From Psychroflexus gondwanensis ACAM 44 (GTDB taxonomy: Bacteria; Bacteroidota; Bacteroidia; Flavobacteriales; Flavobacteriaceae): a DNA stretch of 64,000 nt. The DNA lies in NCBI RefSeq assembly GCF_000355905.1, contig NZ_APLF01000004.1:186001-250000 (forward strand). Reading direction: 5' to 3'. The position numbers were made by a program, and so were the translations under genes. Positions 41,244-50,624 of the stretch are shown here, one piece after another. The notes under the pieces are model-generated. The model worked only from the letters and a program-made list of their open reading frames with translations. It was not told the DNA's origin and did no database searches. Numbering within the stretch: position 1 is the stretch's first letter; each line of letters opens with the position of its first letter.

Positions 41244-41966
41244 TTAAGCACCTTTCCCATCAGATCCCTTTACTACTAGACGGAATCCTTCACCATGAAT
41301 ATTTAAAATCTCGACTGAATCGTCTTTTTTCAAATACTTTCTCAATTTGGCAATATACACGTCCATACTTCTTGATGTGAAGTAATTGTCATCTCTCCAT
41401 ATCTTAGTAAGCGCTAATTCTCTTGGCATTAGATCATTTTCGTATAAAGCCAACAAGCGCAATAACTCATTCTCTTTTGGAGATAACTTGATAGGTTCTT
41501 CCTCTCTGAAGGTTAAAAACCTCAGTTTAGAATTTAAGTGAAAGTTACCCACGCTAAACTCAAATTGCTTACTATCTGCAAGTGTATCTGAATTCTTTCT
41601 TTGCATGATGGCTTTGATTTTCATCAAAAGCACTTCACTATCAAAAGGCTTATTGAGGTAATCGTCAGCCCCAACTTTATAGCCTTTTAAGACATCGTCT
41701 TTCATAGCTTTAGCCGTCAAGAAGATAATAGGAATATCCTCATTTTTAGCTCTGATCTCTTTGGCTAAAGTAAAACCATCTTTATAAGGCATCATGACGT
41801 CTAAAATACAAAGGTCATAGTTTCCTTTTTTGAATTTCTCGAAGCCTTCCATGCCGTTTTTTGCATGCGTAACGTCGTAACTATTCATAGATAGGTAGTC
41901 TTTTAATACGATTCCAAAGTTAGGATCGTCTTCTACTAATAAAATTTTCTTGTTTTCAGTTTCCAT
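41244..41966 (-). CDS. OmpR-family response regulator, RprY-like
   Basis: Response regulator of 240 residues with acidic residues in LLVEDDPNFG, phospho-acceptor Asp56 (CILDVMMP), Thr in IFLTAK, Lys in YLNKPFD, and a C-terminal winged helix (LSPKENELLRLLALYEND through ILNIHGEGFRLVV). Position after coaE and a kinase with a large periplasmic domain matches the conserved Bacteroidota RprX/RprY locus. Kinase and regulator are 4 bases apart. Confidence 0.93.
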   Translation of the reverse strand: METENKKILLVEDDPNFGIVLKDYLSMNSYDVTHAKNGMEGFEKFKKGNYDLCILDVMMPYKDGFTLAKEIRAKNEDIPIIFLTAKAMKDDVLKGYKVGADDYLNKPFDSEVLLMKIKAIMQRKNSDTLADSKQFEFSVGNFHLNSKLRFLTFREEEPIKLSPKENELLRLLALYENDLMPRELALTKIWRDDNYFTSRSMDVYIAKLRKYLKKDDSVEILNIHGEGFRLVVKGSDGKGA

Positions 41967-41970
41967 ATAT

Positions 41971-43536
41971 TTATGATATTAATGGTAATTTAATTATAAA
42001 TGAACTTCCTTTTCCTTTTTCGCTTTTCACGGAAATTTCTCCATGATGATCGTCTACGATTTGCTTAACATAAGCCAATCCTAGGCCGTGGCCCTTTACG
42101 TTATGAACATCTCCTGTGTGTTCTCTGTAAAATTTATCAAATATTTTCTTTTGAACTTGCTTAGTCATTCCATTTCCTTGATCTGTAATGATAAGCACAA
42201 TATAATTATTCACATTTTCAGTAGTCACAGTAATTTTAGGCTCAGAGGTAGAATACTTTACTGAATTATCTAAAATATTTATAATAACATTTGAAAAATG
42301 TGAATCGTTCGCTAATATACTATCTCTTTTGGCATCTAGATGCGTTTTGATGTAACCATCTCGATCTTCTACTATTAAATTGATATGACTAATTGCATCT
42401 TCTATAATATCATGAAGGTTCAATTTTTCTTTATCAATATTGAGCTCATTTTTTTCTAGTTTAGAGATCCTCAAAACATTTTCAACCTGAGCATGCATGC
42501 GTTTATTTTCTTCCCTTATCATATTCATGTAGCGGTCTACCGCTTCAGGATTGTTTGAAATCATAGGATTTTTGACGGAATCTAATGCCAGATTAATAGT
42601 GGCAATAGGCGTTTTAAATTCGTGCGTCATATTGTTTATAAAATCAGTCTTGATTTGTGAGATTTGTCGTTGTCTTATAAGCTGACCTATTGCTGAAGAA
42701 AAAGCAAGAACAATAACCAAAGTAAATAAAACTGAAAGTCCACCCATAAGCGCTATTGAAGACAAAATTTGCTTGTTTTTATCTTTAAAATTGATAAAAA
42801 GTTGGTAATCCGAATATTCATCGTTATAACTGTATACCGGCACTCCATAAGTAGAAGGGGAATTGAGCTCGAAACTTGCGGTCTTCACTTTAGTAGAAAG
42901 AGCATTGCTATAAATCCCAAAATCAAAATCTGACTTTAAATTGCGCTTTTTCATTTGTTCATCGATAAGCTTTTTGATTTCTAAAGTATCTACCCGCTCA
43001 TGGATAGGGATTTTTGAAGCCATTTCCTTTATAGCGTCTAGCCATAAATATTTTTGCTCATCTTCTAGGTTATTAATACGCTCGTAACGTTCTAAGGCAT
43101 TAAGAGTATTTCCATCTATACCATCTCTCCTCATCACCGCGGTCACCTTTCGATTAATCAATTTTTTAAACTCGATTGAATCTTGATTTTCAGCTAAAAA
43201 GGGAGACGCAATTTTATAATCTTCTTGAAATAAGCGGTTAGAATACGTGAAATATTCGGTTGAAATCCCATCAGGTGGTAATTGAAAGATTTCAGTTAGC
43301 TGAGCTCTTACGGGAATAGCAGAATCTGCAATAGAGGCAAATTTGAAATAATATTTGTCCACCTCATCTTTCTCCAGCTGCTGCACAACATTTATAAGAA
43401 TCTGTTTGGCACCCATGGAAAACTGCTCTTCGTTGCTCTCTACTGTGTTTTTAATCCAATAGCCCTGCACAAAGATGATTCCAATCAAGGAGAACGTCAT
43501 CAGGATAATTATAAATATAAATATGCGTTTATTCAT
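41971..43536 (-). CDS. sensor histidine kinase, RprX-like
   Basis: Membrane kinase of 521 residues. TM1 (residues 4-27) and TM2 (about 255-280, LSSIALMGGLSVLFTLVIVLAFSS) flank a periplasmic domain of about 225 residues. The DHp domain has His305 in MTHEFKTPIATINLALDS. The ATPase domain shows NILDNSVKYS, ITDQGNGM and GHGLGLAYV. No HAMP domain is evident between TM2 and DHp. Large sensor domain and operon place suit RprX; the signal is unknown. Confidence 0.93.
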   Translation of the reverse strand: MNKRIFIFIIILMTFSLIGIIFVQGYWIKNTVESNEEQFSMGAKQILINVVQQLEKDEVDKYYFKFASIADSAIPVRAQLTEIFQLPPDGISTEYFTYSNRLFQEDYKIASPFLAENQDSIEFKKLINRKVTAVMRRDGIDGNTLNALERYERINNLEDEQKYLWLDAIKEMASKIPIHERVDTLEIKKLIDEQMKKRNLKSDFDFGIYSNALSTKVKTASFELNSPSTYGVPVYSYNDEYSDYQLFINFKDKNKQILSSIALMGGLSVLFTLVIVLAFSSAIGQLIRQRQISQIKTDFINNMTHEFKTPIATINLALDSVKNPMISNNPEAVDRYMNMIREENKRMHAQVENVLRISKLEKNELNIDKEKLNLHDIIEDAISHINLIVEDRDGYIKTHLDAKRDSILANDSHFSNVIINILDNSVKYSTSEPKITVTTENVNNYIVLIITDQGNGMTKQVQKKIFDKFYREHTGDVHNVKGHGLGLAYVKQIVDDHHGEISVKSEKGKGSSFIIKLPLIS

Positions 43537-43605
43537 TTTGCCAAAATTACAGTTTTAACAAAATGCTTTCTCGGTGTTTAACCGAATGTTAACAGGACAA
43601 TCCTC

Positions 43606-44193
43606 TTATTTATCTGAAAAGTTTAAAAATTTTGCATGAAGTTTATCCACCTGTTGCTGAGTCTGTTTTAAATTAGTATTTTCAATTACGAAATCAGCAA
43701 GTTTTTTCTTTTTAGACTCAGGCCATTGTGCCTTCATTCTAGATTTTACTTCATCTTCTGAAGATAGATCTCTTTGGACAACTCGCTGTATTCTAGCTTC
43801 TTCTGGGGCAGTGATTAAAATCGTAAAGTCAAAATCTGACGCTCTATCCTTTTCGAAAATTATAGCAGCTTCGTAAATGATATATGAAGCATCTTTGTTT
43901 TTAACCCATTTTTGAAAACTCTGATGGACTTTTGGGTGAATTATAGAATTGAGTTTTTCTAAAGCCGCTTTATCTTTAAATACTATGGAAGCTAATTTTG
44001 ATTTGTCGATTAATCCATCATTAGTTAATGATATATTGAAGGTATTTGCTACGTCTTGAGCTACAGAAGGATCATTTAAAATTTTTTTAGCTTCTACGTC
44101 TGCAATAAAAACAGGAATGTTCTTATTCTTAAACATATTTGCAACAGTCGTTTTTCCACTGCCAATGCCTCCGGTAAGTCCAATTTTTATCAT
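43606..44193 (-). CDS. coaE: dephospho-CoA kinase
   Basis: Last enzyme of coenzyme A synthesis, phosphorylating dephospho-CoA. The 195 residues contain the P-loop GLTGGIGSGKTTVA (5-18), then ADVEAKKIL, IIHPKVHQSFQKW, YEAAIIFE and RVVQRDLSSEDEVKSRMKAQ. Length is normal. The YbbR gene overlaps its 5' end by 4 bases. A second CoA gene, coaBC, lies at 51509-52708. Confidence 0.96.
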   Translation of the reverse strand: MIKIGLTGGIGSGKTTVANMFKNKNIPVFIADVEAKKILNDPSVAQDVANTFNISLTNDGLIDKSKLASIVFKDKAALEKLNSIIHPKVHQSFQKWVKNKDASYIIYEAAIIFEKDRASDFDFTILITAPEEARIQRVVQRDLSSEDEVKSRMKAQWPESKKKKLADFVIENTNLKQTQQQVDKLHAKFLNFSDK

Positions 44194-45140
44194 TTTTTAA
44201 TCAAATAATCAACCTTAAAGCTATCTAAAGTTATGTTTTTAACCCATTTGGGCTGCTCTACTAATTCAAGAATCATAAAATCCTCACTTGGTATATACTT
44301 GGCCACGACTTTAAAACCAGATTCGTCAATGCGTTCAAAATTAGCCAAACTCGTTTTGAAATTGACATTTACAGTTTTAGGAAATATAACGATGTCTTGA
44401 TTGGTGCCTGTCTGGCTGACTTCAATTGGGATTTCAAAACTCCCTTCGGTGAATTTACTCACAGGAATAAAGTAATCTACCTCCGTATCAAAATAATTAA
44501 TAGACACACTGTCTATAGTTTGTATACCAATTGACCCCTGGAGAGTATCAGATACTTTTTTAAAATCTTTAGGCTTGGTATAAATATGCTCGATTGTATT
44601 TAGAATAGAGTCATTCCCAGAAACCTTTACAAATTGAGGTTCAAATGAGAAAGTGGCCGTAGAATCATAACCTATAGCAAAATCAACTTTAAAATTTGGC
44701 TTTACTTTTAAGGTTTTAGTCGCTAGTCTAAAATGCTTATATACCAAACTATCCATGCTCATTTGTATATCTCTAGGCTTAAGATTTAATGATTTTGATA
44801 TCTCCTTTCTATGCTTTTCGGTCACATATATAAATCGATTATTCAAGGAATCTAATTGATTGAAATTGATATCCATAGACGAATTGAAAAGGCTCATGGA
44901 AAGGATTTTAAATCCTGTTTGTTGAATGTCTACTTCCAAAGAATGCACTGGATTTTCAATAATAATATTTTCAGGAACTTCCTTCAATGTTATAGATAGA
45001 CTTATTGAATCGTCATAACTTTTGGACATTTGAACAAACAACCATATCAGCATTGTAAAAAACAAGATAAAAATAAAGGCTTTATAATTTCTCTTTTTAA
45101 TGTTCTGCTTTAATCTATTAAGCTGTGTCTTTTGGTTCAT
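44190..45140 (-). CDS. YbbR-like domain protein
   Basis: Protein of 316 residues with one N-terminal transmembrane helix (AFIFILFFTMLIWLFVQMS) followed by beta-rich extracytoplasmic repeats of the YbbR type (SLSITLKEVPENIIIENPVHSLEVDIQQTGF; FEPQFVKVSGNDSILNTIEHIYTKP). Function is unknown; in Firmicutes YbbR/CdaR regulates a diadenylate cyclase, but no cyclase gene is adjacent here. It overlaps coaE and the GT2 gene by 4 bases each. Confidence 0.88.
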   Translation of the reverse strand: MNQKTQLNRLKQNIKKRNYKAFIFILFFTMLIWLFVQMSKSYDDSISLSITLKEVPENIIIENPVHSLEVDIQQTGFKILSMSLFNSSMDINFNQLDSLNNRFIYVTEKHRKEISKSLNLKPRDIQMSMDSLVYKHFRLATKTLKVKPNFKVDFAIGYDSTATFSFEPQFVKVSGNDSILNTIEHIYTKPKDFKKVSDTLQGSIGIQTIDSVSINYFDTEVDYFIPVSKFTEGSFEIPIEVSQTGTNQDIVIFPKTVNVNFKTSLANFERIDESGFKVVAKYIPSEDFMILELVEQPKWVKNITLDSFKVDYLIKK

Positions 45141-46144
45141 TGACTAAAAAATAATTGAGGGAATATTAATTGTGGTTTTTTCTTTAGGATATGAATGAAA
45201 TAGTAACTTTTTATAAATCCAGACCCATAACTAAAAAATTGAATGTTTGTTGAAATGACACTTAAGAGTCCAATTTTAATAGTTTTATAGTTCATCGTAC
45301 TATCTATTAATATGAGAAAATTATACAACACATAAAAATAAATTACAAAATGGAGTTCAAAAAAAAGTAAAACCACCCCTACTATCAAGAACAATAAATA
45401 AAAAAAAGGAAACCAATACGTGATCTTATTTGTTTCTGGATATCTCTTAAGCAATATAGGCCTTACTAGCCCAAATTTATTGACTTGAGAACTAAATTTA
45501 AGAAAATCTACTCGACGTTTATGAAAGACAAAAGCATCATCTATATAACCTACCTTAAAATTTTGCTTTTTTAATCGAATGGATAAGTCGGGATCTTCTC
45601 CGGGATGGATAACTCCAAATCCACCAGACTCTATAAATGCAGCTTTAGATATTCCCATATTAAAACTTCTAGGTTCATAAGTTTTAGAGAGCCGTGAATG
45701 GGCACTTCCCCTTATACCACCTGTAGTCAAGAATGAAGTCATAGCATAATCTATGGCTTTTTGAGTATCTGTAAAAGAGTCTTGAGATTTATCTCCTCCA
45801 CCATAACAGTCCAAATACTGACTCGAAAGGTGATCGTTAACTGTTTTTAAATAGGCTGAAGGCACAATTACATCACTGTCTAAAATGATGAAATAATTCC
45901 CTTTTGCTTTCCGCATCCCATAATTTCTGGAATCTCCAGGCCCAGTATTCTCCTTAAAATAATAGGAAATATTCAATTTAGTATTGAACTTGGAAACTAC
46001 TTCCTCGCTAGAATCCTGAGAACCATCTTCTATAATGATCACTTCGAAGTCGCCTTCCATTTCGCTTAGGCTTTCCAACAACTCTTCCATCTCCTCTGGT
46101 CGGTTGTAAACAGGAATTATAAAAGAGTAATGGCGTTCTATCAT
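45137..46144 (-). CDS. GT2 family glycosyltransferase with C-terminal membrane segments
   Basis: Glycosyltransferase of 335 residues. The catalytic domain has YSFIIPVYNRPEEMEELLESL, the IIEDGS nucleotide-binding motif (38-42), the metal-binding DSD at 89-91 (IILDSDVIVP), and a HPGEDPDLSIRLKKQ acceptor region. Three or so hydrophobic helices near residues 230-320 tether it to the membrane. The transferred sugar is unknown. It overlaps YbbR by 4 bases. A terminator for the convergent-in-series upstream gene lies at 46170-46192. Confidence 0.9.
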   Translation of the reverse strand: MIERHYSFIIPVYNRPEEMEELLESLSEMEGDFEVIIIEDGSQDSSEEVVSKFNTKLNISYYFKENTGPGDSRNYGMRKAKGNYFIILDSDVIVPSAYLKTVNDHLSSQYLDCYGGGDKSQDSFTDTQKAIDYAMTSFLTTGGIRGSAHSRLSKTYEPRSFNMGISKAAFIESGGFGVIHPGEDPDLSIRLKKQNFKVGYIDDAFVFHKRRVDFLKFSSQVNKFGLVRPILLKRYPETNKITYWFPFFYLLFLIVGVVLLFFELHFVIYFYVLYNFLILIDSTMNYKTIKIGLLSVISTNIQFFSYGSGFIKSYYFIHILKKKPQLIFPQLFFSQ

Positions 46145-46169
46145 TCTGTAAATATATTATAAATAAAAA

Positions 46170-46192
46170 ATCCCGAAGCAAAGCTCCGGGAT
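46170..46192 (-). terminator. intrinsic terminator after the T9SS cargo gene
   Basis: On the minus strand the stem ATCCCGGAGC/GCTTCGGGAT (one mismatch) closes loop TTT and is followed by a T-rich run. It lies 24 bases after the stop at 46217 and before the GT2 gene. Confidence 0.85.
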
Positions 46193-46216
46193 TCATTAGT
46201 TATAATAATTAGTAAT

Positions 46217-47869
46217 TTATTGCTTAATCACTCTAAAAGTTTGAAGACTTCCTTCCACTTCTAAAGTAACCAAATAAACACCAGACTGTAACTCATTCAT
46301 ATCCACTTGTGGATTTGAAACTTTTGGTGCAGTTTCAACTACCATCTGTCCTAACATATTATATACTTTTATGTTATCAACAGTAGATGCTGTTGAAATA
46401 GAAAGTATATCATTTACAGGGTTTGGATAGTAGGTAAAGTCAAAACTATTAAAAGATTCATTGCTTAAAGTCTGTAATGGTAATTCGACTAAATCGCCAC
46501 CACTTGGTAGCGCAACCCATAATCCAAATTCAGCGCCATTCTGGTTATTAGTTGGATTTAAAAAACCACTGGCTAAAACAGTAATCGCAAGATCAGATAA
46601 GCCTAAAGTTTGAAGCGGAGCTAGATAAGATGCTACAACAGAAGAATTATCAGCAAGTTCTACATCGAGTAAGTAATCTAATGTTGCTAGCTCTAGATAC
46701 CCTTGAAACTGTGGGTAACTGATATCATCAACTAAAACACCTCCACCATCTTGGTTAACTACATCTACAGCAGGAGCATCTGGAGAACCATGTTGTACTA
46801 AAACATCGGTATTACCAGCAACAGCCGAAGCTTCTCTTGCACCAACAAATACTTCTAAACTAAATGCTATTGCATTAACGGAATCATCAAATAACGTTGG
46901 ATCCAAAACACCAGACGCCACAACTATATAAGTTTCATCTATTGCAAGATTAACAGTCGCTGTAAATAAGCTTTCAGATACATCAGCACTGGTTCCTGGC
47001 GCTACATCAAGATCTAAATCTACTCCGGCGGGTAAAGGCAAAAAAGAAGTGGCTGTCCTAAATTCAAAATCATCAATCGCCAAATCGCCATTCACATAAA
47101 TATCAACAACGGAAGCAGAAGGATCTGGAGCATTATGTACAATTTGTACTTTTGCAAAATCACCTACAACATCACCTTCGATTATAAATGCAGCACTTCC
47201 GGGGTCACCATTTGTGGCAACGCTAGACGGAATCCAATCATTGAAACCTAACCTTGGAGCAATAGCTTGTGATTCATCAACTCCTACGTCAGATGCACCA
47301 GCACCAAACCAAAACCAATTATCGGCAGCGTTAACTGCTGGTACATCCATACTTGGAGTTACAACTAACCAATAATCACCAGGAGGTAATACAAAATTAG
47401 ATCCAAAAGCCTCTTCTATATCTACCCTAATATTGAATAAACCAGGAGATGGGCTTAAAATTTCAACTGCTGATCCGGTTGGATCTAAATTAACTAATTC
47501 TAATAAGCCAGAACCTGGCTGAGTGGGATCGCCATCTGGCGTATTAACAGTAGAATTTGCATAAATGTAAAGATTTATACCTGTCGTAATATCATTAAAA
47601 GTCTGGGGGTTTTGAAAGCCAAAAGCTGTAATGGAAGTTATATTTGCTGGAGTCAATAACTCAAAATCATCAGCTAAATAAATTCCAACGTCTTGTTGAT
47701 TTGAAAAAGTAGAAGGAAATCCACTATTTGTTATAGCCGATTGATCAAATAAAACACCTTTTGGTATTTCAGGCGCTACGACATTACCTGTGAATTGGAC
47801 TGAGGATACTTGCGAATTTGCTGAAAAAGCAAAAGCAAGACCTATCAAAGTCATTGTAATTTTTTTCAT
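46217..47869 (-). CDS. secreted DUF4397 protein with T9SS type A sorting domain
   Basis: Extracellular or surface protein of 550 residues. The signal peptide ends SANSQ (about residue 20). Residues about 30-235 form an unassigned beta-rich region with an ADNWFWFGAGA segment. Two DUF4397 repeats follow (VQIVHNAPDPSASVVDIYVNG; VLVQHGSPDAPAVDVV). The C-terminal domain (YYPNPVNDILSISTAS through FRVIKQ) is the type A secretion signal of the type IX system. It is acidic and Lys-poor, as for an exported protein. Ligand or substrate unknown; monocistronic. Confidence 0.92.
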   Translation of the reverse strand: MKKITMTLIGLAFAFSANSQVSSVQFTGNVVAPEIPKGVLFDQSAITNSGFPSTFSNQQDVGIYLADDFELLTPANITSITAFGFQNPQTFNDITTGINLYIYANSTVNTPDGDPTQPGSGLLELVNLDPTGSAVEILSPSPGLFNIRVDIEEAFGSNFVLPPGDYWLVVTPSMDVPAVNAADNWFWFGAGASDVGVDESQAIAPRLGFNDWIPSSVATNGDPGSAAFIIEGDVVGDFAKVQIVHNAPDPSASVVDIYVNGDLAIDDFEFRTATSFLPLPAGVDLDLDVAPGTSADVSESLFTATVNLAIDETYIVVASGVLDPTLFDDSVNAIAFSLEVFVGAREASAVAGNTDVLVQHGSPDAPAVDVVNQDGGGVLVDDISYPQFQGYLELATLDYLLDVELADNSSVVASYLAPLQTLGLSDLAITVLASGFLNPTNNQNGAEFGLWVALPSGGDLVELPLQTLSNESFNSFDFTYYPNPVNDILSISTASTVDNIKVYNMLGQMVVETAPKVSNPQVDMNELQSGVYLVTLEVEGSLQTFRVIKQ

Positions 47870-48012
47870 AATTTAAAATTTATAAGTTCATAACTAAAGT
47901 AGTTAATATTTGAATAAAAAATTAGGGTTTTAGCGTATTTTTTAACTAAACGTTAAGTAAAGTGATTTAATTTTATTAATATTGTTAATATTTTATAAAA
48001 ATTGACAAATAA

Positions 48013-48036
48013 AAAACCCTCTATGTAGAGGGTTTT
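48013..48036 (-). terminator. intrinsic terminator after fabI
   Basis: AAAACCCTCTA (48013-48023), loop TG, exact complement (48026-48036). Reads as a stem followed by T-rich sequence on the minus strand, 23 bases after the fabI stop. Confidence 0.85.
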
Positions 48037-48059
48037 AAAAGTTATTTGTTTAAAATTAG

Positions 48060-48872
48060 CTATTCTTCCATAGCTTCCATAATCTCCTGACTTACACCCA
48101 TATTGGAAAAGCCTCCGTCATGATACAGATTTTGGAGAGTTACTTTTTTGGTGAGATCAGAAAATAAAGTCAGCGTGTAATCTGCACACTCCAAAGCCGT
48201 TGCATTGCCAAGCGGAGACATTTTTTCAGCATAGTTCATAAATCCAGTAAATCCTTTTACCCCTTGACCTGCAGAGGTAGGTGTAGGCGATTGTGAAATC
48301 GTATTCACTCTTACCTTTTTGTCTTTTCCAAAGAAGTAACCAAAACTTCTAGCGACAGATTCTAAGTAAGCCTTGTTATCTGCCATATCGTTATAATCTG
48401 GAAAAACACGTTGAGCAGCCATATAGGTTAAAGCTACAATACTTCCCCACTCGTTCATCGCATCCTTTTTATAAAGGGTTTGCATCAGTTTATGAAAAGA
48501 CATTGCCGATACGTCTAAGCCTTTATGGGTCCAATCGTAATTCTGGTCTGTATAGTGTTTTCCCTTTCTCACATTGATGGACATACCAATAGAATGAAGA
48601 ACAAAATCTAATTTACCCCCCAGTATCTCCTGCGATTTTTCGATTAAATTTTCAAGATCTTCAACCTTGGTAGCATCTGCAGGGATAACCTCAGAATTTG
48701 TTTTTTCAGCAAGGGTTTTTATGGTTCCCATTCTTAGTGCAACAGGAGCATTCGTTAACACAAATGTAGCCCCTTCTTCATGAGCTCTTTCTGCGGTTTT
48801 CCAAGCAATTGAATTTTCATCCAAAGCTCCAAAAATAAGTCCTCGTTTTCCTTTTAATAAATTATATGACAT
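48060..48872 (-). CDS. fabI: enoyl-[acyl-carrier-protein] reductase (NADH)
   Basis: Final reductive step of each fatty-acid elongation cycle. The 270 residues have the altered Rossmann start GLIFGALDENSIAWKTAERA, FVLHSIGMS, and the active site Tyr150 (LTYMAAQRV) with Tyr160-x6-Lys167 (YNDMADNK), the FabI arrangement. Length is slightly longer than E. coli FabI, normal for the phylum. It follows recN after 33 bases and ends at the hairpin 48013-48036. Confidence 0.96.
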   Translation of the reverse strand: MSYNLLKGKRGLIFGALDENSIAWKTAERAHEEGATFVLTNAPVALRMGTIKTLAEKTNSEVIPADATKVEDLENLIEKSQEILGGKLDFVLHSIGMSINVRKGKHYTDQNYDWTHKGLDVSAMSFHKLMQTLYKKDAMNEWGSIVALTYMAAQRVFPDYNDMADNKAYLESVARSFGYFFGKDKKVRVNTISQSPTPTSAGQGVKGFTGFMNYAEKMSPLGNATALECADYTLTLFSDLTKKVTLQNLYHDGGFSNMGVSQEIMEAMEE

Positions 48873-48905
48873 AGGTAGTAAATTTTATTTCGATTGTAAA
48901 GTTAA

Positions 48906-50558
48906 TCATTTTAACAAAGATTGAGCATGAGCCAAAGCAGATACAGAGGTTTTATCTCCTCCAAGCATCTCTGCAAGTTCCACAACCCGTTCCTGCCCTT
49001 TGAGTATTTTTATATTCGATCTTGTCTTTTCGTTTTCTGTCGTTTTATAAACTTTGAAGTGCTGCTCTCCCATACCTGCAATTTGAGGAAGATGGGTTAT
49101 GGAAATCACCTGAAGAGAGCTTGACATTTTTTTCATGATACTTCCCATCTTTGTCGCAATATCTCCAGAAACCCCTGTATCAATTTCATCAAAAACAATG
49201 GTCGGTAGATTTTCAAATTCAGCAAGGAGACTTTTTATGGCTAAAGTAATTCTTGACAACTCACCACCAGAGGCCACCTTCTTTAAATCTTGAAGTGCAC
49301 TCCCTTTATTGGCAGAGAATACCCATTCAAATTCGTCGGCACCTTTTGGAGTAAAGACACTGGTATAGCTTCCTCTTACTTCAAACTTAGCATCTGGTAT
49401 TCCCAAATCGCTAAGCATGCTTTCTACACTAGAACTTATCACCTTAATGGTGTCTTGTCTACTCTTAAATAAGGATTTAGCGACAGCCTTTAGCTTTTCA
49501 GTTTGATCATCAATTTTGGCCTGTCCCTCCCTGAGAGCCTGTTCTGCGTTTTCTTTTACAGAAACCTGTTCTTCAAGTTCATTTTGAGTTTCTATCAAGC
49601 CTTCTACGTTAGAAACATGATGCTTTTTCTGAAGGTTATAAATATGTTGTAATTGCGTATTGATCTGGTCCAATACTTTGGGATCTAACTCTAAAGACTC
49701 CAGTTGAGATTGAGTTTCACTTGAAATATCTTCCGCCTCAATCAAGATGCTTTCTACTCTTCGGTACAACTCTTCCAAATTGGTATCCAGTTGAGCCGCT
49801 TTTCTCATCTGCAAGTTAACTTCTCGTAATTGAGAAATTACTCCCATAGATTCTTCATCTAAGTGCTGAAAGGATTGCCCAAGTTTTTCCTCAAGCTCTT
49901 CTATATGACTTAGCTTTCTTTGTTCGGACTCCAGCTCCTCTTGCAGACCTGTTTTAAGTTTAGCCTCCTTCAATTCTGAAAGTAGAAACACATTGTAGTC
50001 GTAAGTCTCGTCAGCTTTAACTTGATTGAATTTTAACTCCTCAAAATGACGCTTATACTCACTTAAAAGCTTAAAGTTAACTTTATAGTCTTGCTTTACT
50101 TTAGAATTTTGAGCAACGGTATCCAATACTGAATACTGATAATCTATATTTCCAATAGAAAGGGTTTCGTGTTGACTATGGATATCGATAAGATGAACAC
50201 CCAATTCACTAAGATTCGAGAGCTTTACAGGAGTATCATTAACAAAGGCTCTGGACTTTCCTGATGGCAAAATCTCTCTCCTTATTATAGTGTGCTCTTC
50301 ATAGTCTAGATCTAAAGCCTCAAATAGGGAAGACAAATTGAATGAACCTATAGAAAAGTGACCTTCAATAATGCATTTTTTTTCTGAATCTTTTATGGAA
50401 TTCAGGTCTGCTCTTTTACCTAAAAGTAAGGAGAGCGCACCTAGTATGATAGATTTTCCTGCACCAGTTTCTCCGGTGATGATGGAGAAGTGATCCGTAA
50501 ATTCAAGACTAATGTCTTCAATAAGAGCGAAATTTTTTATTCCAAGAACTCTAAGCAC
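48906..50558 (-). CDS. recN: DNA repair protein RecN
   Basis: SMC-like ATPase acting in double-strand break repair. The 550 residues begin with MLRVLGIKNFALIEDISLEF and the Walker A GETGAGKS (29-36). A long coiled coil occupies about residues 150-360. The signature (ASGGELSRITLAIK), Walker B (TIVFDEIDTGVSG) and ITHLPQIAGMG are intact. Length is normal. It sits between the PorD-like gene (66-base gap) and fabI. Confidence 0.96.
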   Translation of the reverse strand: MLRVLGIKNFALIEDISLEFTDHFSIITGETGAGKSIILGALSLLLGKRADLNSIKDSEKKCIIEGHFSIGSFNLSSLFEALDLDYEEHTIIRREILPSGKSRAFVNDTPVKLSNLSELGVHLIDIHSQHETLSIGNIDYQYSVLDTVAQNSKVKQDYKVNFKLLSEYKRHFEELKFNQVKADETYDYNVFLLSELKEAKLKTGLQEELESEQRKLSHIEELEEKLGQSFQHLDEESMGVISQLREVNLQMRKAAQLDTNLEELYRRVESILIEAEDISSETQSQLESLELDPKVLDQINTQLQHIYNLQKKHHVSNVEGLIETQNELEEQVSVKENAEQALREGQAKIDDQTEKLKAVAKSLFKSRQDTIKVISSSVESMLSDLGIPDAKFEVRGSYTSVFTPKGADEFEWVFSANKGSALQDLKKVASGGELSRITLAIKSLLAEFENLPTIVFDEIDTGVSGDIATKMGSIMKKMSSSLQVISITHLPQIAGMGEQHFKVYKTTENEKTRSNIKILKGQERVVELAEMLGGDKTSVSALAHAQSLLK

Positions 50559-50624
50559 ATTTGAAGGATTTAGTAGTTATAAACAGTTGCTAATCTACTA
50601 AATATTGTGGGATCTTGATAAGGA

